A stretch of 64,000 bases of DNA from Enchytraeus crypticus. Its lineage: Eukaryota > Annelida > Clitellata > Enchytraeida > Enchytraeidae. Shown piece by piece: positions 34,737-39,203 of this stretch (position 1 is the first letter of the stretch; the number at the start of each line of letters is the position of its first letter). The position numbers and the translations under genes were made by a program. The notes beneath the pieces were generated by a model. The model searched no databases, was not told the DNA's origin, and saw only the letters and a program-made list of their open reading frames with translations. Where the stretch lies: the NCBI GenBank assembly GCA_905160935.1, contig CAJHZI010000183.1, forward strand, positions 1,112,501 to 1,176,500. The letters run 5' to 3'.

Positions 34737-35271
34737 ATTTAAATTATTGGACTATTTATGTGATTGGACTGTTACCAATTACATATATTCCAACTAACAG
34801 TCTGATTATGCACTCAATAAAGAGTACTTCATAGATCAACATGTTTATCTTCCTACAAATTTTAGGGCTATGCCTTATTCATACCCAAAGCTGCCAACAA
34901 TTTTCCCCCAAATTATAATTTGGGGAAAAATTATCAGATGAGGTGGTTCCTATTGTTTTACAATAGCCGTGCAGTTAACAATTGAGAATTTACAATTTTT
35001 GAGCAGTTAACGGTTGATCTATTTTCAGTACCTTGAACACAACACGGCATACATATTTAAAAGCCACCTATCTAAATAAATTAATAATACACCATTTTAA
35101 ATACATGGATAAAATTATTACATTAATCCTACTTGATGTAAATATATTCCTCTAAAAAGTGCAATACTGACTTGAGACTGGAGCCTTCAGTCTGAACTAT
35201 GCTATTAACCCATCGCTGCACCGAATCCTTCATCAAACCTGCAGCAGCTGCTCCCACAAGCCTACCTGCTC
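3527..35271 (-). CDS. ITPRID: ITPRID-family gene (KRAP/TESPA1-like IP3-receptor-interacting protein), 5' end not found
   Basis: Fifteen minus-strand exons join with matching phase at every junction: 35271-35172, 24382-24204, 23724-23634, 22817-22650, 22271-22042, 13574-13393, 12307-10765, 9730-9555, 8905-8851, 8405-7692, 6732-6437, 5969-5892, 5588-5486, 5002-4854 and 4168-3527 (stop), about 1567 codons. Family motifs as remembered from human ITPRID2/TESPA1 appear in the right order: an N-terminal DSVQRWVNS segment (human IAIWLKDC), LDDLTLGAD (human FEDDLSLGAEA), the KRAP domain with EDPEQILENMGFG and RIPDRFLLNPSRAAGI, then SFDYEE (human SFEMEEVQS), SDSSGFAE, and a C-terminal coiled coil. In vertebrates the KRAP domain binds IP3 receptors and tethers them to actin or to signalling complexes; the same role here is inference. 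The middle is Ser-rich and disordered. The donor near 6437 is the least certain junction, and the initiator exon must lie upstream of 35271. Confidence 0.85.
4390..4775 (-). repeat. Dispersed repeat F with tRNA-like head
   Basis: Shares CATTATAGTGAAAT, GTTGATATCTATCA and AATCCGTTACGCAATT-type blocks, plus a box B GGGTTCGATTCCCGGC (minus strand), with 36505-36690. Probably a second tRNA-derived SINE family. Confidence 0.55.
4735..4850 (+). mobile_element. SINE-B copy with (ATT)n tail
   Basis: Ends CCTGACATCATCCCTGGATG, AGGAAACGGACGTTAAACCT, (TTA)n. The head holds a reversed tRNA-like box B (GGGAATCGAACCCACGA). Its tail begins 4 bp inside the ITPRID intron after exon 'n'. Confidence 0.75.
4854..5002 (-). 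CDS. ITPRID: ITPRID exon 'n': coiled coil
   Basis: Encodes SDLQRDIARQCKDLDQALSQ, then RMRDTVSRCVVEQREVSSTS and LAQLGLVAL, a continuing helix. Acceptor ATCGACAG|TT, donor CTG|GTGAGT. The intron begins at once with an (ATT)n-tailed retroposon. Confidence 0.85.
5146..5242 (-). mobile_element. SINE-A copy, head truncated
   Basis: Contains TTAACGTCAGTTTTTTCACT and GATTTGAACCCCGCACA; box A is missing. Lies in an ITPRID intron. Confidence 0.75.
5486..5588 (-). CDS. ITPRID: ITPRID exon 'm': coiled-coil start
   Basis: Encodes SPYLEELELFQQALMKYKVE and SRALKLRSQSLCSH, an amphipathic helix with heptad-like spacing, as at the C-terminal end of family members. Acceptor TTTTAG, donor ATT|GTAATC (phase 1), chosen because it matches the next exon. 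Confidence 0.75.
5892..5969 (-). CDS. ITPRID: ITPRID exon 'l' (78 nt)
   Basis: A symmetrical 26-codon exon, QSIACLTHPMNWYSNRTVRE plus NEIKM, between ATGTTGCAG and ATG|GTAAGC. It leads straight into the coiled-coil exon. Confidence 0.75.
6290..6378. repeat. (TA)n microsatellites in an ITPRID intron
   Basis: TATATA runs here and again at 6785-6838, on both sides of exon 'k'. Confidence 0.95.
6437..6732 (-). CDS. ITPRID: ITPRID exon 'k' (3' end uncertain)
   Basis: After TGCTTAG the frame encodes GRQWLRPVAYASGARQKSIE, then PLRNHSVSSGLSTSFSRVPL and SDGRKKEEEPKIN. The exit must be phase 0; AAT|GTGACA (6437) and CAT|GTGATA (6425) are candidates. An (AT)n tract follows within 60 nt. No domain was recognised. 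Confidence 0.65.
6849..6970 (+). mobile_element. Diverged SINE-A copy
   Basis: CAGTATGTGCGGAGTTCGAA and GAAACTGACATTAATGGCG match the family with many changes, so it is older than the other copies. Confidence 0.6.
7692..8405 (-). CDS. ITPRID: ITPRID exon 'j' with SDSSGFAE motif
   Basis: Encodes RLRREEGGSIESDSSGFAET, where SDSSGFAE is shared with remembered human ITPRID2, then a Ser/Thr-rich region and SHPEIIRFSSIDVEVDDFR. Acceptor GTATACAG|GC. The donor AGAG|GTTGTT is weak but is the phase-1 site that joins the next exon. Confidence 0.85.
8626..8770. mobile_element. Short hAT-like MITE
   Basis: AGTAGCGTATCCAGGGGGGG at one end and inverted ACTGTGGATCCAGAATTTTT at the other, about 145 bp, the same end type as 51441-52198. 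Lies in an ITPRID intron. Confidence 0.55.
8851..8905 (-). CDS. ITPRID: ITPRID micro-exon 'i' (55 nt)
   Basis: A short exon encoding IESQTDSLPSSSNTEKKKG, directly after the SFDYEE motif. The junction gives YEEIESQTD, comparable with human MEEVQSTEG. Acceptor TTGGTAG, donor AAAG|GTCAGT. Phase 0 in, phase 1 out, both matching the neighbours. Confidence 0.8.
9056..9125 (+). mobile_element. Eroded retroposon 3' core
   Basis: GTCACTGACATTGGCTTCAG then GAAGAATCGGACGTTAAATG, a worn version of the core shared by SINE-A, -B and -C. Confidence 0.5.
9380..9560. repeat. 53-bp tandem repeat copying a splice donor
   Basis: GATACCTCTTC recurs at 9391, 9444, 9497 and 9550. On the minus strand each unit carries GAAGAG|GTATC, the donor of ITPRID exon 'h'. 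The copy at 9550 is the real exon boundary. Confidence 0.9.
9555..9730 (-). CDS. ITPRID: ITPRID exon 'h' with SFDYEE motif
   Basis: Encodes VEDEVDTRYSQIVIEPATPD, then ESAERDLNAPRGADSGGLSP and VQSFDYEE. SFDYEE matches the short conserved SFEMEEVQS/TFDLEEVQS of vertebrate members. Acceptor TGCATCAG|TA, donor GAAGAG|GTATCG. Unusually, tandem repeats abut both ends: 53-bp repeats copy the donor downstream, and 57-bp repeats precede the acceptor. Confidence 0.85.
9735..10015. repeat. 57-bp tandem repeat before an ITPRID acceptor, ~5 copies
   Basis: ATCTGTTAAACACAG-type blocks at about 9757, 9814, 9871, 9928 and 9985, with GAGAAATCC between them. On the minus strand each unit offers TTTCTCTATAG and GTTTAACAG acceptor-like sites. 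The array ends at the true acceptor. Confidence 0.9.
10130..10206. repeat. Two overlapping perfect hairpins
   Basis: Arms ATGATAGTTTCATTGTA (10130-10146 with 10151-10167) and ATTTGATTTGAGTA (10166-10179 with 10193-10206), both without mismatch, loops 4 and 13 nt. Lies in an ITPRID intron. Confidence 0.9.
10765..12307 (-). CDS. ITPRID: ITPRID large exon 'g'
   Basis: A 1543-nt exon. It starts VTPSGRKYWSILAAENCHYL with EGMGFYDVINYRLPKSNEGR, a compact conserved-looking segment directly after the KRAP domain, then about 450 disordered residues rich in Ser, Pro and charged residues. It contains a duplicated ESDWTPSSEAESV motif and a phosphosite-like SDSNLYLNFSSSTDDND stretch. Entry is CTCAG|GTG in phase 0. 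The chosen donor ATTG|GTAAAG (phase 1) is the one that fits the next exon; the frame stays open to 10655, so a longer version is possible. Confidence 0.85.
12585..12745 (-). mobile_element. SINE-C copy, partial
   Basis: CAATCAATC then TTAACGTTCGGTTCCTCGCC, GTATTGTCAGAGACGTCTCT and GGTCAAAATATAGACCTATG, with the middle deleted. Confidence 0.65.
13035..13167 (-). pseudogene. 5S rRNA-like sequence (pseudogene or 5S-derived SINE head)
   Basis: On the minus strand GAAGTTAAGCTCCATCGCGC, TGGGTTAGTACTCTTGGTGA and CCGCCTTGGAAGATCGAGTG follow the order of the 5S rRNA 3' half (GAAGTTAAGC, then GGTTAGTACTTGGATGGGTG, then ACCGCCTGGGAAT). The 5' half is poorly conserved. It is followed by an unrelated body toward 12790, as in 5S-derived SINE3 elements. 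It lies in an ITPRID intron. Confidence 0.7.
13231..13366 (+). mobile_element. SINE-A copy (tRNA-derived)
   Basis: Pol III box A-like TGGCGAAGTCGG and box B GGTTCAAATCC in a tRNA-like head, then the shared 3' core (CACTGACATCG, GAGGAAACTGATGTTAA) and an AGCTATACCAGC end. It directly precedes the ITPRID exon 'f' donor. Confidence 0.85.
13393..13574 (-). CDS. ITPRID: ITPRID exon 'f': KRAP domain, second part
   Basis: Encodes GSQEATGSGGGSSPRPPSSP (a flexible insert), then EFYNIAQRMTLINKFKNLAQ, which lines up with the human KRAP helix [20 protein letters not shown]. The acceptor CTCCCCTCAG is fed by a pyrimidine-rich minisatellite. The donor AGG|GTGAGT is near-perfect. Phases 1 in, 0 out. Confidence 0.85.
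13590..13705. repeat. GTGGTAGA/GTGGTAAA tandem repeat
   Basis: AGAGTGGTAAAGTGGTAAGT-like 8-16 bp units. On the minus strand they form the pyrimidine-rich tract of the ITPRID exon 'f' acceptor. Confidence 0.85.
14155..14220. repeat. (GA)n microsatellite
   Basis: GAGAGA run. Similar runs lie at 27803-27868, 51335-51420 (CT), 52268-52303 (CT), 61470-61527 (CT) and 61632-61685 (CT). Confidence 0.95.
14225..15440. other. A-rich intron sequence
   Basis: Inside the ITPRID intron between the alternative exon and exon 'f'. No exon or known repeat recognised. Confidence 0.55.
15440..16020. repeat. Degenerate TTGCATAATATTG-type repeat field
   Basis: Irregular 12-16 bp units such as ATTGCATAATATTG and TTGTATTGCATAATA, the likely ancestor of the 30-bp array. 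Confidence 0.7.
16020..16225 (+). repeat. Repeat D/E composite copy
   Basis: Begins TTTAACTAGAGTCGGGCTTT (the repeat E start) and ends GTAGGTCTATTCTTCAGCAA, CCGGGACACAACATGGG (the repeat D end), suggesting that E and D are two ends of one longer family. Confidence 0.55.
16410..17525. repeat. 30-bp minisatellite, ~37 near-identical copies
   Basis: Unit contains CACTATTGCACTGCATGATA plus CTGTATAGCA. Almost the only variation is C to T at the first base (16441, 16801, 17491). It is preceded by 1 kb of irregular TTGCATAATATTG-like sequence (15440-16400) from which it probably expanded. Long open frames on both strands are by-products of the 30-nt period. Confidence 0.97.
18048..18053 (-). promoter_or_regulatory. 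Polyadenylation signal AATAAA
   Basis: Canonical AATAAA on the minus strand about 120 nt after the stop codon of the long alternative ITPRID exon. It supports use of that exon as a terminal exon. The cleavage site was not determined. Confidence 0.5.
18173..20445 (-). CDS. ITPRID: Alternative long ITPRID exon with in-frame stop
   Basis: A strong ATTTTTCAG acceptor opens an uninterrupted frame of about 757 codons in the phase (GSQELASH...) that continues the KRAP exon. It ends at TAA near 18173 with AATAAA at 18053-18048, about 120 nt past the stop, as expected of an alternative last exon. Residues in the middle (ASDVFLAYIIRYRYGVATLQ, then SYLPTFLEKFSYMPRDVVEV) look folded and helical; the rest is acidic, Ser/Asn-rich and disordered, ending FSEDDDEFMGMETFV. 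I do not recognise the domain. An internal donor (C|GTATGT at 18342) would make it a 2103-nt phase-1/1 cassette leading into 13574. It could also be a nested gene, but the splice-phase match argues against that. Confidence 0.7.
20617..20710 (+). repeat. Dispersed repeat E copy
   Basis: CTTCTTCCC, then CAGTTTAACTAGAGTCGGGA and TGGACCTTCTCCACTCCTCT. Lies just upstream of the alternative ITPRID exon. Confidence 0.55.
20720..21950. other. ITPRID intron, no recognised content
   Basis: Between the KRAP exon and the alternative exon. AT-rich and unique as far as can be seen. Confidence 0.55.
22042..22271 (-). CDS. ITPRID: ITPRID exon 'e': KRAP (IP3R-binding) domain, first part
   Basis: Encodes SLLERRREDPEQILENMGFG, RIPDRFLLNPSRAAGI, SVEKYLEDNPELKAYWEEK and NPFEIVFNQS. 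This aligns by eye with remembered human ITPRID2 ([41 protein letters not shown]), the signature of the KRAP_IP3R_bind family. Acceptor TTTATCCAG|T, donor TCCG|GTATGT. The phase-1 exit can join in frame either to 13574 or to the alternative exon at 20445. Confidence 0.9.
22543..22649. repeat. (CATA)n then (CAGA)n microsatellite at an ITPRID donor
   Basis: CATACATACATA from 22543 and CAGACAGACAGA to 22649. On the minus strand the intron starts with GTCTGTCT and then GTATGTATG. Confidence 0.95.
22650..22817 (-). CDS. ITPRID: ITPRID exon 'd'
   Basis: Encodes a Gly/Tyr-rich segment, then AAEILRQRFGNQQQDSCVSD and CSNLTTD. The acceptor is TTTCTGCAG. The donor is ATAG|GTCTGT, where the intron begins inside a (GTCT)n microsatellite followed by (GTAT)n. 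The phase-2 exit joins T|CTGCTA of the next exon to give DSLLERRREDPEQ, which continues the KRAP domain correctly. Confidence 0.8.
23275..23580. repeat. Two head-to-head fragments of repeat D
   Basis: 23275-23365 (+) carries GGGTCTATTCTTCAGCAACC and 23415-23580 (-) carries the inverted AAGGCAACGGGAAACTACC block, making an imperfect inverted pair in an ITPRID intron. Confidence 0.55.
23634..23724 (-). CDS. ITPRID: ITPRID exon 'c'
   Basis: A 91-nt exon between TATTTACAG and AA|GTTAGT, encoding CLSEVKNTVPAEPTSEVTSI and ending in a Lys-rich tail. Phase agrees with both neighbours. No domain is recognised; it is a linker between the LDDLTLGAD motif and the KRAP domain. Confidence 0.75.
24010..24196 (+). 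mobile_element. Second LINE 3' UTR copy
   Basis: Closely similar to 63780-63970: shared ACTGAGACCAA, CGTAAACCTCCA, CACTAGTAC and CCGGATTTTGGCT blocks, the GTAGCACTC block and a GTTGTTGTT tail. Strongly 5'-truncated. It ends within 10 bp of the splice donor of the ITPRID exon at 24204. Confidence 0.75.
24204..24382 (-). CDS. ITPRID: ITPRID exon 'b' with LDDLTLGAD motif
   Basis: Open in one frame between TTTCAG and G|GTAAGA. It encodes an Ala-rich stretch (SAEAAAAAVAD) followed by GHKELDDLTLGADG. ELDDLTLGAD matches the conserved FEDDLTLGAEA of TESPA1 and FEDDLSLGAEA of ITPRID2, which precedes the KRAP domain. Enters in phase 2 and leaves in phase 1. Confidence 0.85.
24424..24590 (-). mobile_element. 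SINE-B copy
   Basis: (AAT)n then AAAGGTTTAACGTCCGTTTC, GATGATGTCAGAGACGTCAC, CCATCACATGTCACTACAAA. Nearly the same sequence recurs at 32834. Confidence 0.75.
24718..24806. repeat. Two adjacent perfect hairpins
   Basis: An 18-bp arm (24718-24735 with 24738-24755) and a 24-bp arm (24757-24780 with 24783-24806), both with 2-nt loops and sharing the core ATTGAAAAACAT. Confidence 0.92.
25572..26425. mobile_element. Putative non-autonomous DNA element with TTCCGG subterminal repeats
   Basis: Ends TAGGGGTGTACTAGATTCCG and, inverted, TAGGGGTATATCGGAATTTA. Both subterminal regions are dense in CCGGTT/TCCGG motifs. The interior has no coding capacity and holds a SINE-A insertion. hAT-like ends, class not proven. 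Confidence 0.5.
26197..26303 (+). mobile_element. SINE-A copy, 5'-truncated, nested in a DNA element
   Basis: GGGGTTCAAATCCTGGGCTC, ATCGCTTTCGAGAGATGAAA and CTGACGTTAACATTGGCTTT. It sits inside the 25575-26425 element. Confidence 0.75.
26700..26935 (+). repeat. Dispersed repeat D copy
   Basis: Blocks CACTGCCAAGTGGCAG, GCGCTCCATAAGAGCACTCC-type, CCTTATCCATACCATATGTA, GCCTATAGCTTGGGAAAAAT and GAGGTGGTTTCGCGTTGCC recur at 32.3, 34.8, 48.2, 59.9 and 60.3 kb. Unclassified retroposon. Confidence 0.7.
27447..27545 (-). mobile_element. SINE-B fragment
   Basis: GCTTAACATCCGTTTACTCA and GATGATGTCGGGGACGTCTC, then TCACTACAGATCAATTCACA. Confidence 0.65.
28430..28640. repeat. 38-bp tandem repeat, ~5.5 copies
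   Basis: Unit contains TTGATTGGTTATACAAGGTG and CTGGTTGTACAAT. Confidence 0.9.
28785..29870. repeat. 40-bp minisatellite, ~27 copies
   Basis: Unit contains TTAAGTTATCTTCAGTTGAA and AAGTAGTAGAATACT. Three variants (GCGCAAAG, GAGCAAAG, GAGTAAAG) cluster along the array. Copies near 29240-29330 carry several small deletions. No spacers, so not a CRISPR. Confidence 0.97.
30350..30424. repeat. (TA)n tract, left of the DD37D element
   Basis: About 65 bp of TATATA directly abutting the left TIR. Confidence 0.95.
30424..31393 (+). mobile_element. DD37D Tc1/mariner-type element with ~290-bp TIRs
   Basis: 30424-30711 and 31104-31393 are long inverted repeats; shared blocks include GCTTGTGG, TCAACAGGGTCAGCAC-like and CATCATCTAACGGC sequences. 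The ends read CAGGGTGCGCATTAAAAATA on the right. The left end abuts (TA)n. Between the arms lies only the 3' half of a transposase. Confidence 0.85.
30767..31110 (+). pseudogene. 3' half of a DD37D transposase
   Basis: Encodes VFQQDGAPAHTSRLAQYFLV and DDWPPNSPDFNPPD. The spacing between the Asp of QQDGAP and the last Asp of NPPD is 37 residues, matching DD37D (maT-like) enzymes. One frame change follows, then MLEKYRAFKPKPRNTMEIKA and a typical C-terminus (SIDRAILSVRKDFWSALKP). The N-terminal DNA-binding and first-Asp half is absent. Confidence 0.8.
31395..31665 (-). mobile_element. SINE-C copy with (AATC)n tail
   Basis: (AATC)n then TAACTTCCGGTTCCTCGCCA, AAGGCAATGTCAGGGAAGTC, CCAAAGCACCACACGATGAC and GGTCAAAATATAGACCTGTG. 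It starts at the end of the DD37D transposon. Confidence 0.75.
32063..32195. repeat. 44-bp tandem repeat, 3 identical copies
   Basis: Unit contains CTGCTTATAGAAAAGTTAGA and CAGCCCTCAAAAATTC, with starts at 32063, 32107 and 32151. Confidence 0.92.
32330..32625 (+). repeat. Dispersed repeat D copy
   Basis: Shows the family 3' end as well: GGTTGGTCTATTCTTCAGTG then ACACGACACGGGAA. Confidence 0.7.
32834..33150 (-). mobile_element. SINE-B copy, longest
   Basis: The same opening as at 24424 (AAAGGTTTAACGTCCGTTTC), then GTGCTGAAGAGAAATAAAAG and a head with GGTGGGAAGAGATGTGTTTT and TTCTTGGGGATTCAGC. About 315 bp, probably near full length. The GGTGGAAAGA-type block is shared with SINE-C. Confidence 0.7.
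33160..34390. other. ITPRID intron, no recognised content
   Basis: Unique-looking AT-rich sequence; only a partial core-like word TTAACGTCAATTTCATCTCT near 33657. Confidence 0.5.
34395..34735. repeat. (CT)n with TGCTCTCTCACTCT higher-order units
   Basis: 340 bp of CTCTCT broken by TCTGCTCTC and TTTTCTC words; two longer blocks of about 100 bp are duplicated within it. Confidence 0.95.
34790..35050 (+). repeat. Dispersed repeat D copy
   Basis: AAGAGTACTTCATAGATCAA, CTATGCCTTATTCATACC, GAGGTGGTTCCTATTG and CGGTTGATCTATTTTCAGTA. Diverged. Confidence 0.65.
35172..35271 (-). CDS. ITPRID: ITPRID exon 'a' (most upstream found)
   Basis: Encodes about 33 residues including GLMKDSVQRWVNSIVQTEGS, which resembles the N-terminal IAIWLKDC/IEDWLQDC segment of ITPRID2/TESPA1. 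The acceptor is TCGTCAG and the donor is AA|GTCAGT. It ends in phase 2 and joins the exon at 24382, completing a Lys codon. The acceptor choice is less certain than the donor because other AGs lie just downstream. The intron that follows is about 10.8 kb long. Confidence 0.7.
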
Positions 35272-35867
35272 CTGACGATAAATATCAATCAATTAAATCA
35301 ATCAATAAATCTACGGGAGCATTAATAATTATAATCTATAACTACTGATTGCGTCAAACAGTATCTAGAAATCTTACCAGTAGACTTTCATGTACTTAAT
35401 AAATAATCTTAATGGAGTCAACAACAACAACGACAATAACAACAGCTATATCAACCATTAGAATGTAACAATGGTCAATGACAACATCCAGCACTATCTA
35501 ATCAAATCTAAGTCAGTAAACTAAAACAAAAGGATTAAAAAACTAATATCCAGAAAAACAGTCCAAAAATAAGGAATCAAATAAAATAGAAAGTCAGCCT
35601 ATAACCCTAAATAATTTAAATTATTCGATAAGACAGAAGTTCTTAATTAAACTAAAACTTCATTAAAACTTCATTCTTGATTTGAACATCTACCGATGGC
35701 ATATTTTGGAGACTTAAAACTGAAGCTAACTATAGCTTTTTAATTATAAATAGTCTCCAATCAATAAATTAATATTGCTAGAAATCGATATACATTTAGA
35801 GCTAGAAATAAATTAACATAGCTACAAAGTTTAAAGTATTTTCCAGTATCACAAGGGATACAGTTAG

Positions 35868-36000
35868 AGAACGTCCGGCTGGGATTCTAACTGAAGGGCT
35901 CCTGCTTCTCAGGCAAGTGTGCTACCCACTTAGCCATTCAACCATTAACAAGTGGTCATAAACCTGTGGCCTCCAACTCATGAGGCAAGTGTAATTATGC
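35868..36000 (-). repeat. tRNA-like fragment
   Basis: Minus strand TGGCTAAGTGGGTAGCACAC, TTGCCTGAGAAGCAGGAGCC and TAGAATCCCAGCCGGAC look like a tRNA-derived SINE head with eroded box B. Not a functional tRNA: there is no intact acceptor stem. Confidence 0.5.
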
Positions 36001-36504
36001 AGAGATGACTCAATGATGACCTAACGTGGGTTTATAAAGGATCAGAAATGACTTCAATTATTACATTATATGGTAATTAACAGGTAGAGAGGCTAATACG
36101 TACCACTTGACATAGTGTAAGAATTTTTCAATATTTATACTGTATCCTTTTATCCAAATATGACAATTTTATATATAGAAATTCATGAATGATTAAAAGA
36201 TATTTTAATTTATTTTTTTAGATCCCTCTCTGCTATATACTGAAGGACTTTGTAATTCAATACTATCTAGATTTCACAGCTAATTAATAATATTACTACA
36301 TGATGAACACTACGTTTACAACAAAATAACACAAAATATATAAGTAAATCGATTCTACAATCAAACACTCGATTATTAAATCCATTAGTTATTCAATCAA
36401 TCCAACAATCTATAAAATAACATATAGATCCATGTAATGCTAGTAGATCTATGTAATGCTGGTAGATATTAACTTCACATTAATAAATTATTCAACCTTA
36501 GTAA

Positions 36505-36725
36505 AGTAAACACGCATTATAGTGAAATGATCAACTATGTTGATATCTATCACTTTTTAGTACCACTTGTTTAAACCGTTAGGCAATTGAGACCATTTTC
36601 CGTTTAACCAGTCCAGTGAATGTCCGAGATTTTACTCTCAGATCAGCGTGGCTGGGATTCGAACCCACGAGGTTCAATTCACCTCAGGATCTGTCATTTA
36701 AAAGTTCATGACGTTACCCCTATGC
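36505..36725 (-). repeat. Dispersed repeat F, second copy
   Basis: Minus-strand box B GGGTTCGAATCCCAGCC followed by GCTGATCTGAGAGTAAAATC and the body shared with 4390-4560. Confidence 0.6.
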
Positions 36726-37370
36726 TATTAAGACATTCTACGCTATTAAGACATTAGATGGAGATTGCATTCTAAACAAGTACAAGTTTTAAAGTTATGA
36801 GTAGTTTTCCTATTGTTTAATCTACCATTTAACATATTAATCGAGATTCTTATTTTTAAATCTTTATAATATTGCTGCAATAAACATTTCTAATAAGTAT
36901 TCACGTTCGAAAGGTACAATACAAGTAGGAATAAAGTCAGGCTGAACTCTAAATCTAAACTGAACTATGTAGCGTATTAAACAGTTTTAATTTCATTTCA
37001 TAAAAAATCAGTCCAATTAAATCATTATTTTATTATAATATGGACTGAGGTATGTCTGCATAGAAGTGCGTGATGATGATGATATCTAACTGCAAGTCTC
37101 TCTCTCTACGTCGTAAAATTGATGTGTGATAAGAGAACATATCGCGACATCTTTCCACTGAGAACAATTACAATTATACTGTTGATTAATCAGTCAAGAA
37201 AATGCATTTAGTTTAGGCACTTGACTTCTTCTTATGATAAAACGACCAATTCAATACATTTTATGAAAATATTCTAAGAATTTGTTTACAAAAAACGTAA
37301 ACACCATAGAGACGGAATGCCGATACGAGTGTTTCAATTAACTTTTCTCTTTGTCAATCTTTTCTTCTCG

Positions 37371-37372
<2 letters not shown>

Positions 37373-37446
<74 letters not shown>
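37373..37446. repeat. (TA)n target tract, left of Tc1
   Basis: TATATA run. The right-hand remainder lies at 39170-39200. The Tc1 element split one microsatellite. Confidence 0.95.
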
Positions 37447-37449
<3 letters not shown>

Positions 37450-39161
37450 TCATGGCCAAAATTTTAGCACCGATGAGCATTATTCACTAAAAATTTGTAT
37501 AATGTGCCTTAGTAACAATATTTCCCAAGTGAAAATCGGTCAATCACTAGAAACAAGACGCTGGGCTGCCACTTGTTACTAAATACACTTGTTTGATTAA
37601 TACAATGATTATTTGCTTGAGTGATTAGTGTCAGGCATGACACACCCTCTATGAACCAGGCAAGGTAAATATTCCAGTTTGCAGACGTCCAGCCAGAGAC
37701 TATTCAAGCGTAGCCGTAGACTTCACCAGTGACCGTCAAGTAACTTGTTGGTTGTTAAGGAAGTTATTGTCTGTTACGTAACTGAACTCTGGTCCACTAT
37801 TTGGTACTTACGCCCTCTTTTGCCAGCCCAGCTTATGTATGTATCTATCTCCTACTGGTCATTTGATAAATCGACTTGAATAGTTCACAGTGTAGGACAG
37901 GAGTTAAGCCATTTATTGAATTATCACTAGAATTCCCTTGTAGTAGCAAAACAACTTAGTTTTTGACATTTTGCATACAATATTATACTCATAAGGTAAT
38001 ATACTTGAAATTGTATAAGCACAATGGGAAAATCCAAAGAAACTTCTCCTACAAAGCTTGCACAAATTGTGGTACTGCATGAGTTGAACACGCCTCATAG
38101 TGAGGTAGCTAGACGTTTACACATAGCCATGTCGACAGTGACTCGAGCTATAGCGAGAATGAATGAACTGAAGGGCTATAAGTCTCGCAGAAGTTCTGGA
38201 CGTCCGCGCATCACCTCGCCTCGCACGAACAGAAAAGTTCGACGTGTTGCAACAGCGCATCCAACCTGGTCATCAGCGCAAATTGCTTCTCAGACACGAT
38301 CAGCAGTAAGTGGCAGGACTGTGAGAAGACGTCTTCTAACTGAATTCAACCTACCATCGCGACGCCCAGCAAGGAAACCTCGCCTGACCGCCAAGAATAT
38401 TAAGGATCGTCTGAGGTTCTGTAGAATCTACCGTCACTGGACGTGTGATAATTGGATGAAAGCTCTCTTTTTGGACGAATCAACGTTCTCGCAGTTGAGA
38501 TCCTACATCAGAAACGTGCGGCGTCCAGCAATTCAACGGTATAACACCCGCTATGTGATACCGTCTGTGTGGAGAGCACCAACAATAATGGTCTGGGGAG
38601 CTTCTCTGGAACTGGTAGAGGTAGCCTATGGTTTATGTCGAAAAGTACTTCGATCAGCGGACAGAAATATCTATCAGTTTTGCAAGATAAACTATTGTTA
38701 AACATGTAATTGCTTAACTGTTCAATATTTCAGCATGATGGAGCGCCCTGCCATCCGTCAGCCATTGTTACCAACTGGCTCACAGAACAAGGTGTGGAGG
38801 TCCTTAGACCTTGGCCTGGTCCAGTTCAGATCTCAATCCTATTGAAAAACTGTGGATTTGCATGAAACAGAAGGTAGCAGCAATGAATCCGTCATCTGAA
38901 CAAGAACTTATTAAAGCAATTAAGCGAGTGCGGACTAGCGAAATAACACCCGAGTACTGTCGCAATCTTGTGCATTCCATGCCTGACCGGATTAAAGCAG
39001 TCATTGCAAACAAAGGAAGTCACACCAGATACTGAGACTCATTGACATTTAATAAACATAAACAGTAGTTGCTTTACTTTTAGCACGTCTGGCGCTACAG
39101 ATTAATGTATGGCAAGTTTAGTGTATTTATCTAATCGGTGCTAAACTTTTGGCCATGACTG
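37447..39161 (+). mobile_element. Tc1-like DNA transposon, decayed
   Basis: Terminal inverted repeats CAGTCATGGCCAAAA at both ends (about 27 bp, one mismatch in the outer part) flanked by TA inside a (TA)n microsatellite. Total length is about 1715 bp, the usual Tc1 size. The transposase begins at 38024. Confidence 0.92.
38024..39034 (+). pseudogene. Tc1 transposase, inactive
   Basis: Begins MGKSKETSPTKLAQIVVLHE with paired helix-turn-helix domains (SEVARRLHIAMSTVTRAIAR; GRPRITSPRTNRKVRR). The catalytic triad is visible as LFLDES (first Asp), FQHDGAP (second Asp) and SSDLNPIEKLW (Glu), a DD34E-type enzyme. Reading is lost after MVWGA near 38600 through one missing base; an in-frame stop follows before the second Asp, and another frameshift sits just before SSDLNPIE near 38820. 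The C-terminal part ends MPDRIKAVIANKGSHTRY. Not functional. Confidence 0.9.
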
Positions 39162-39165
39162 TATG

Positions 39166-39203
<38 letters not shown>

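Noticed and set aside
34377-34742. Ser/Leu-repeat protein frame
   Set aside because: Produced by a (CT)n microsatellite. The same applies near 55.0-55.6 and 61.4-61.7 kb.
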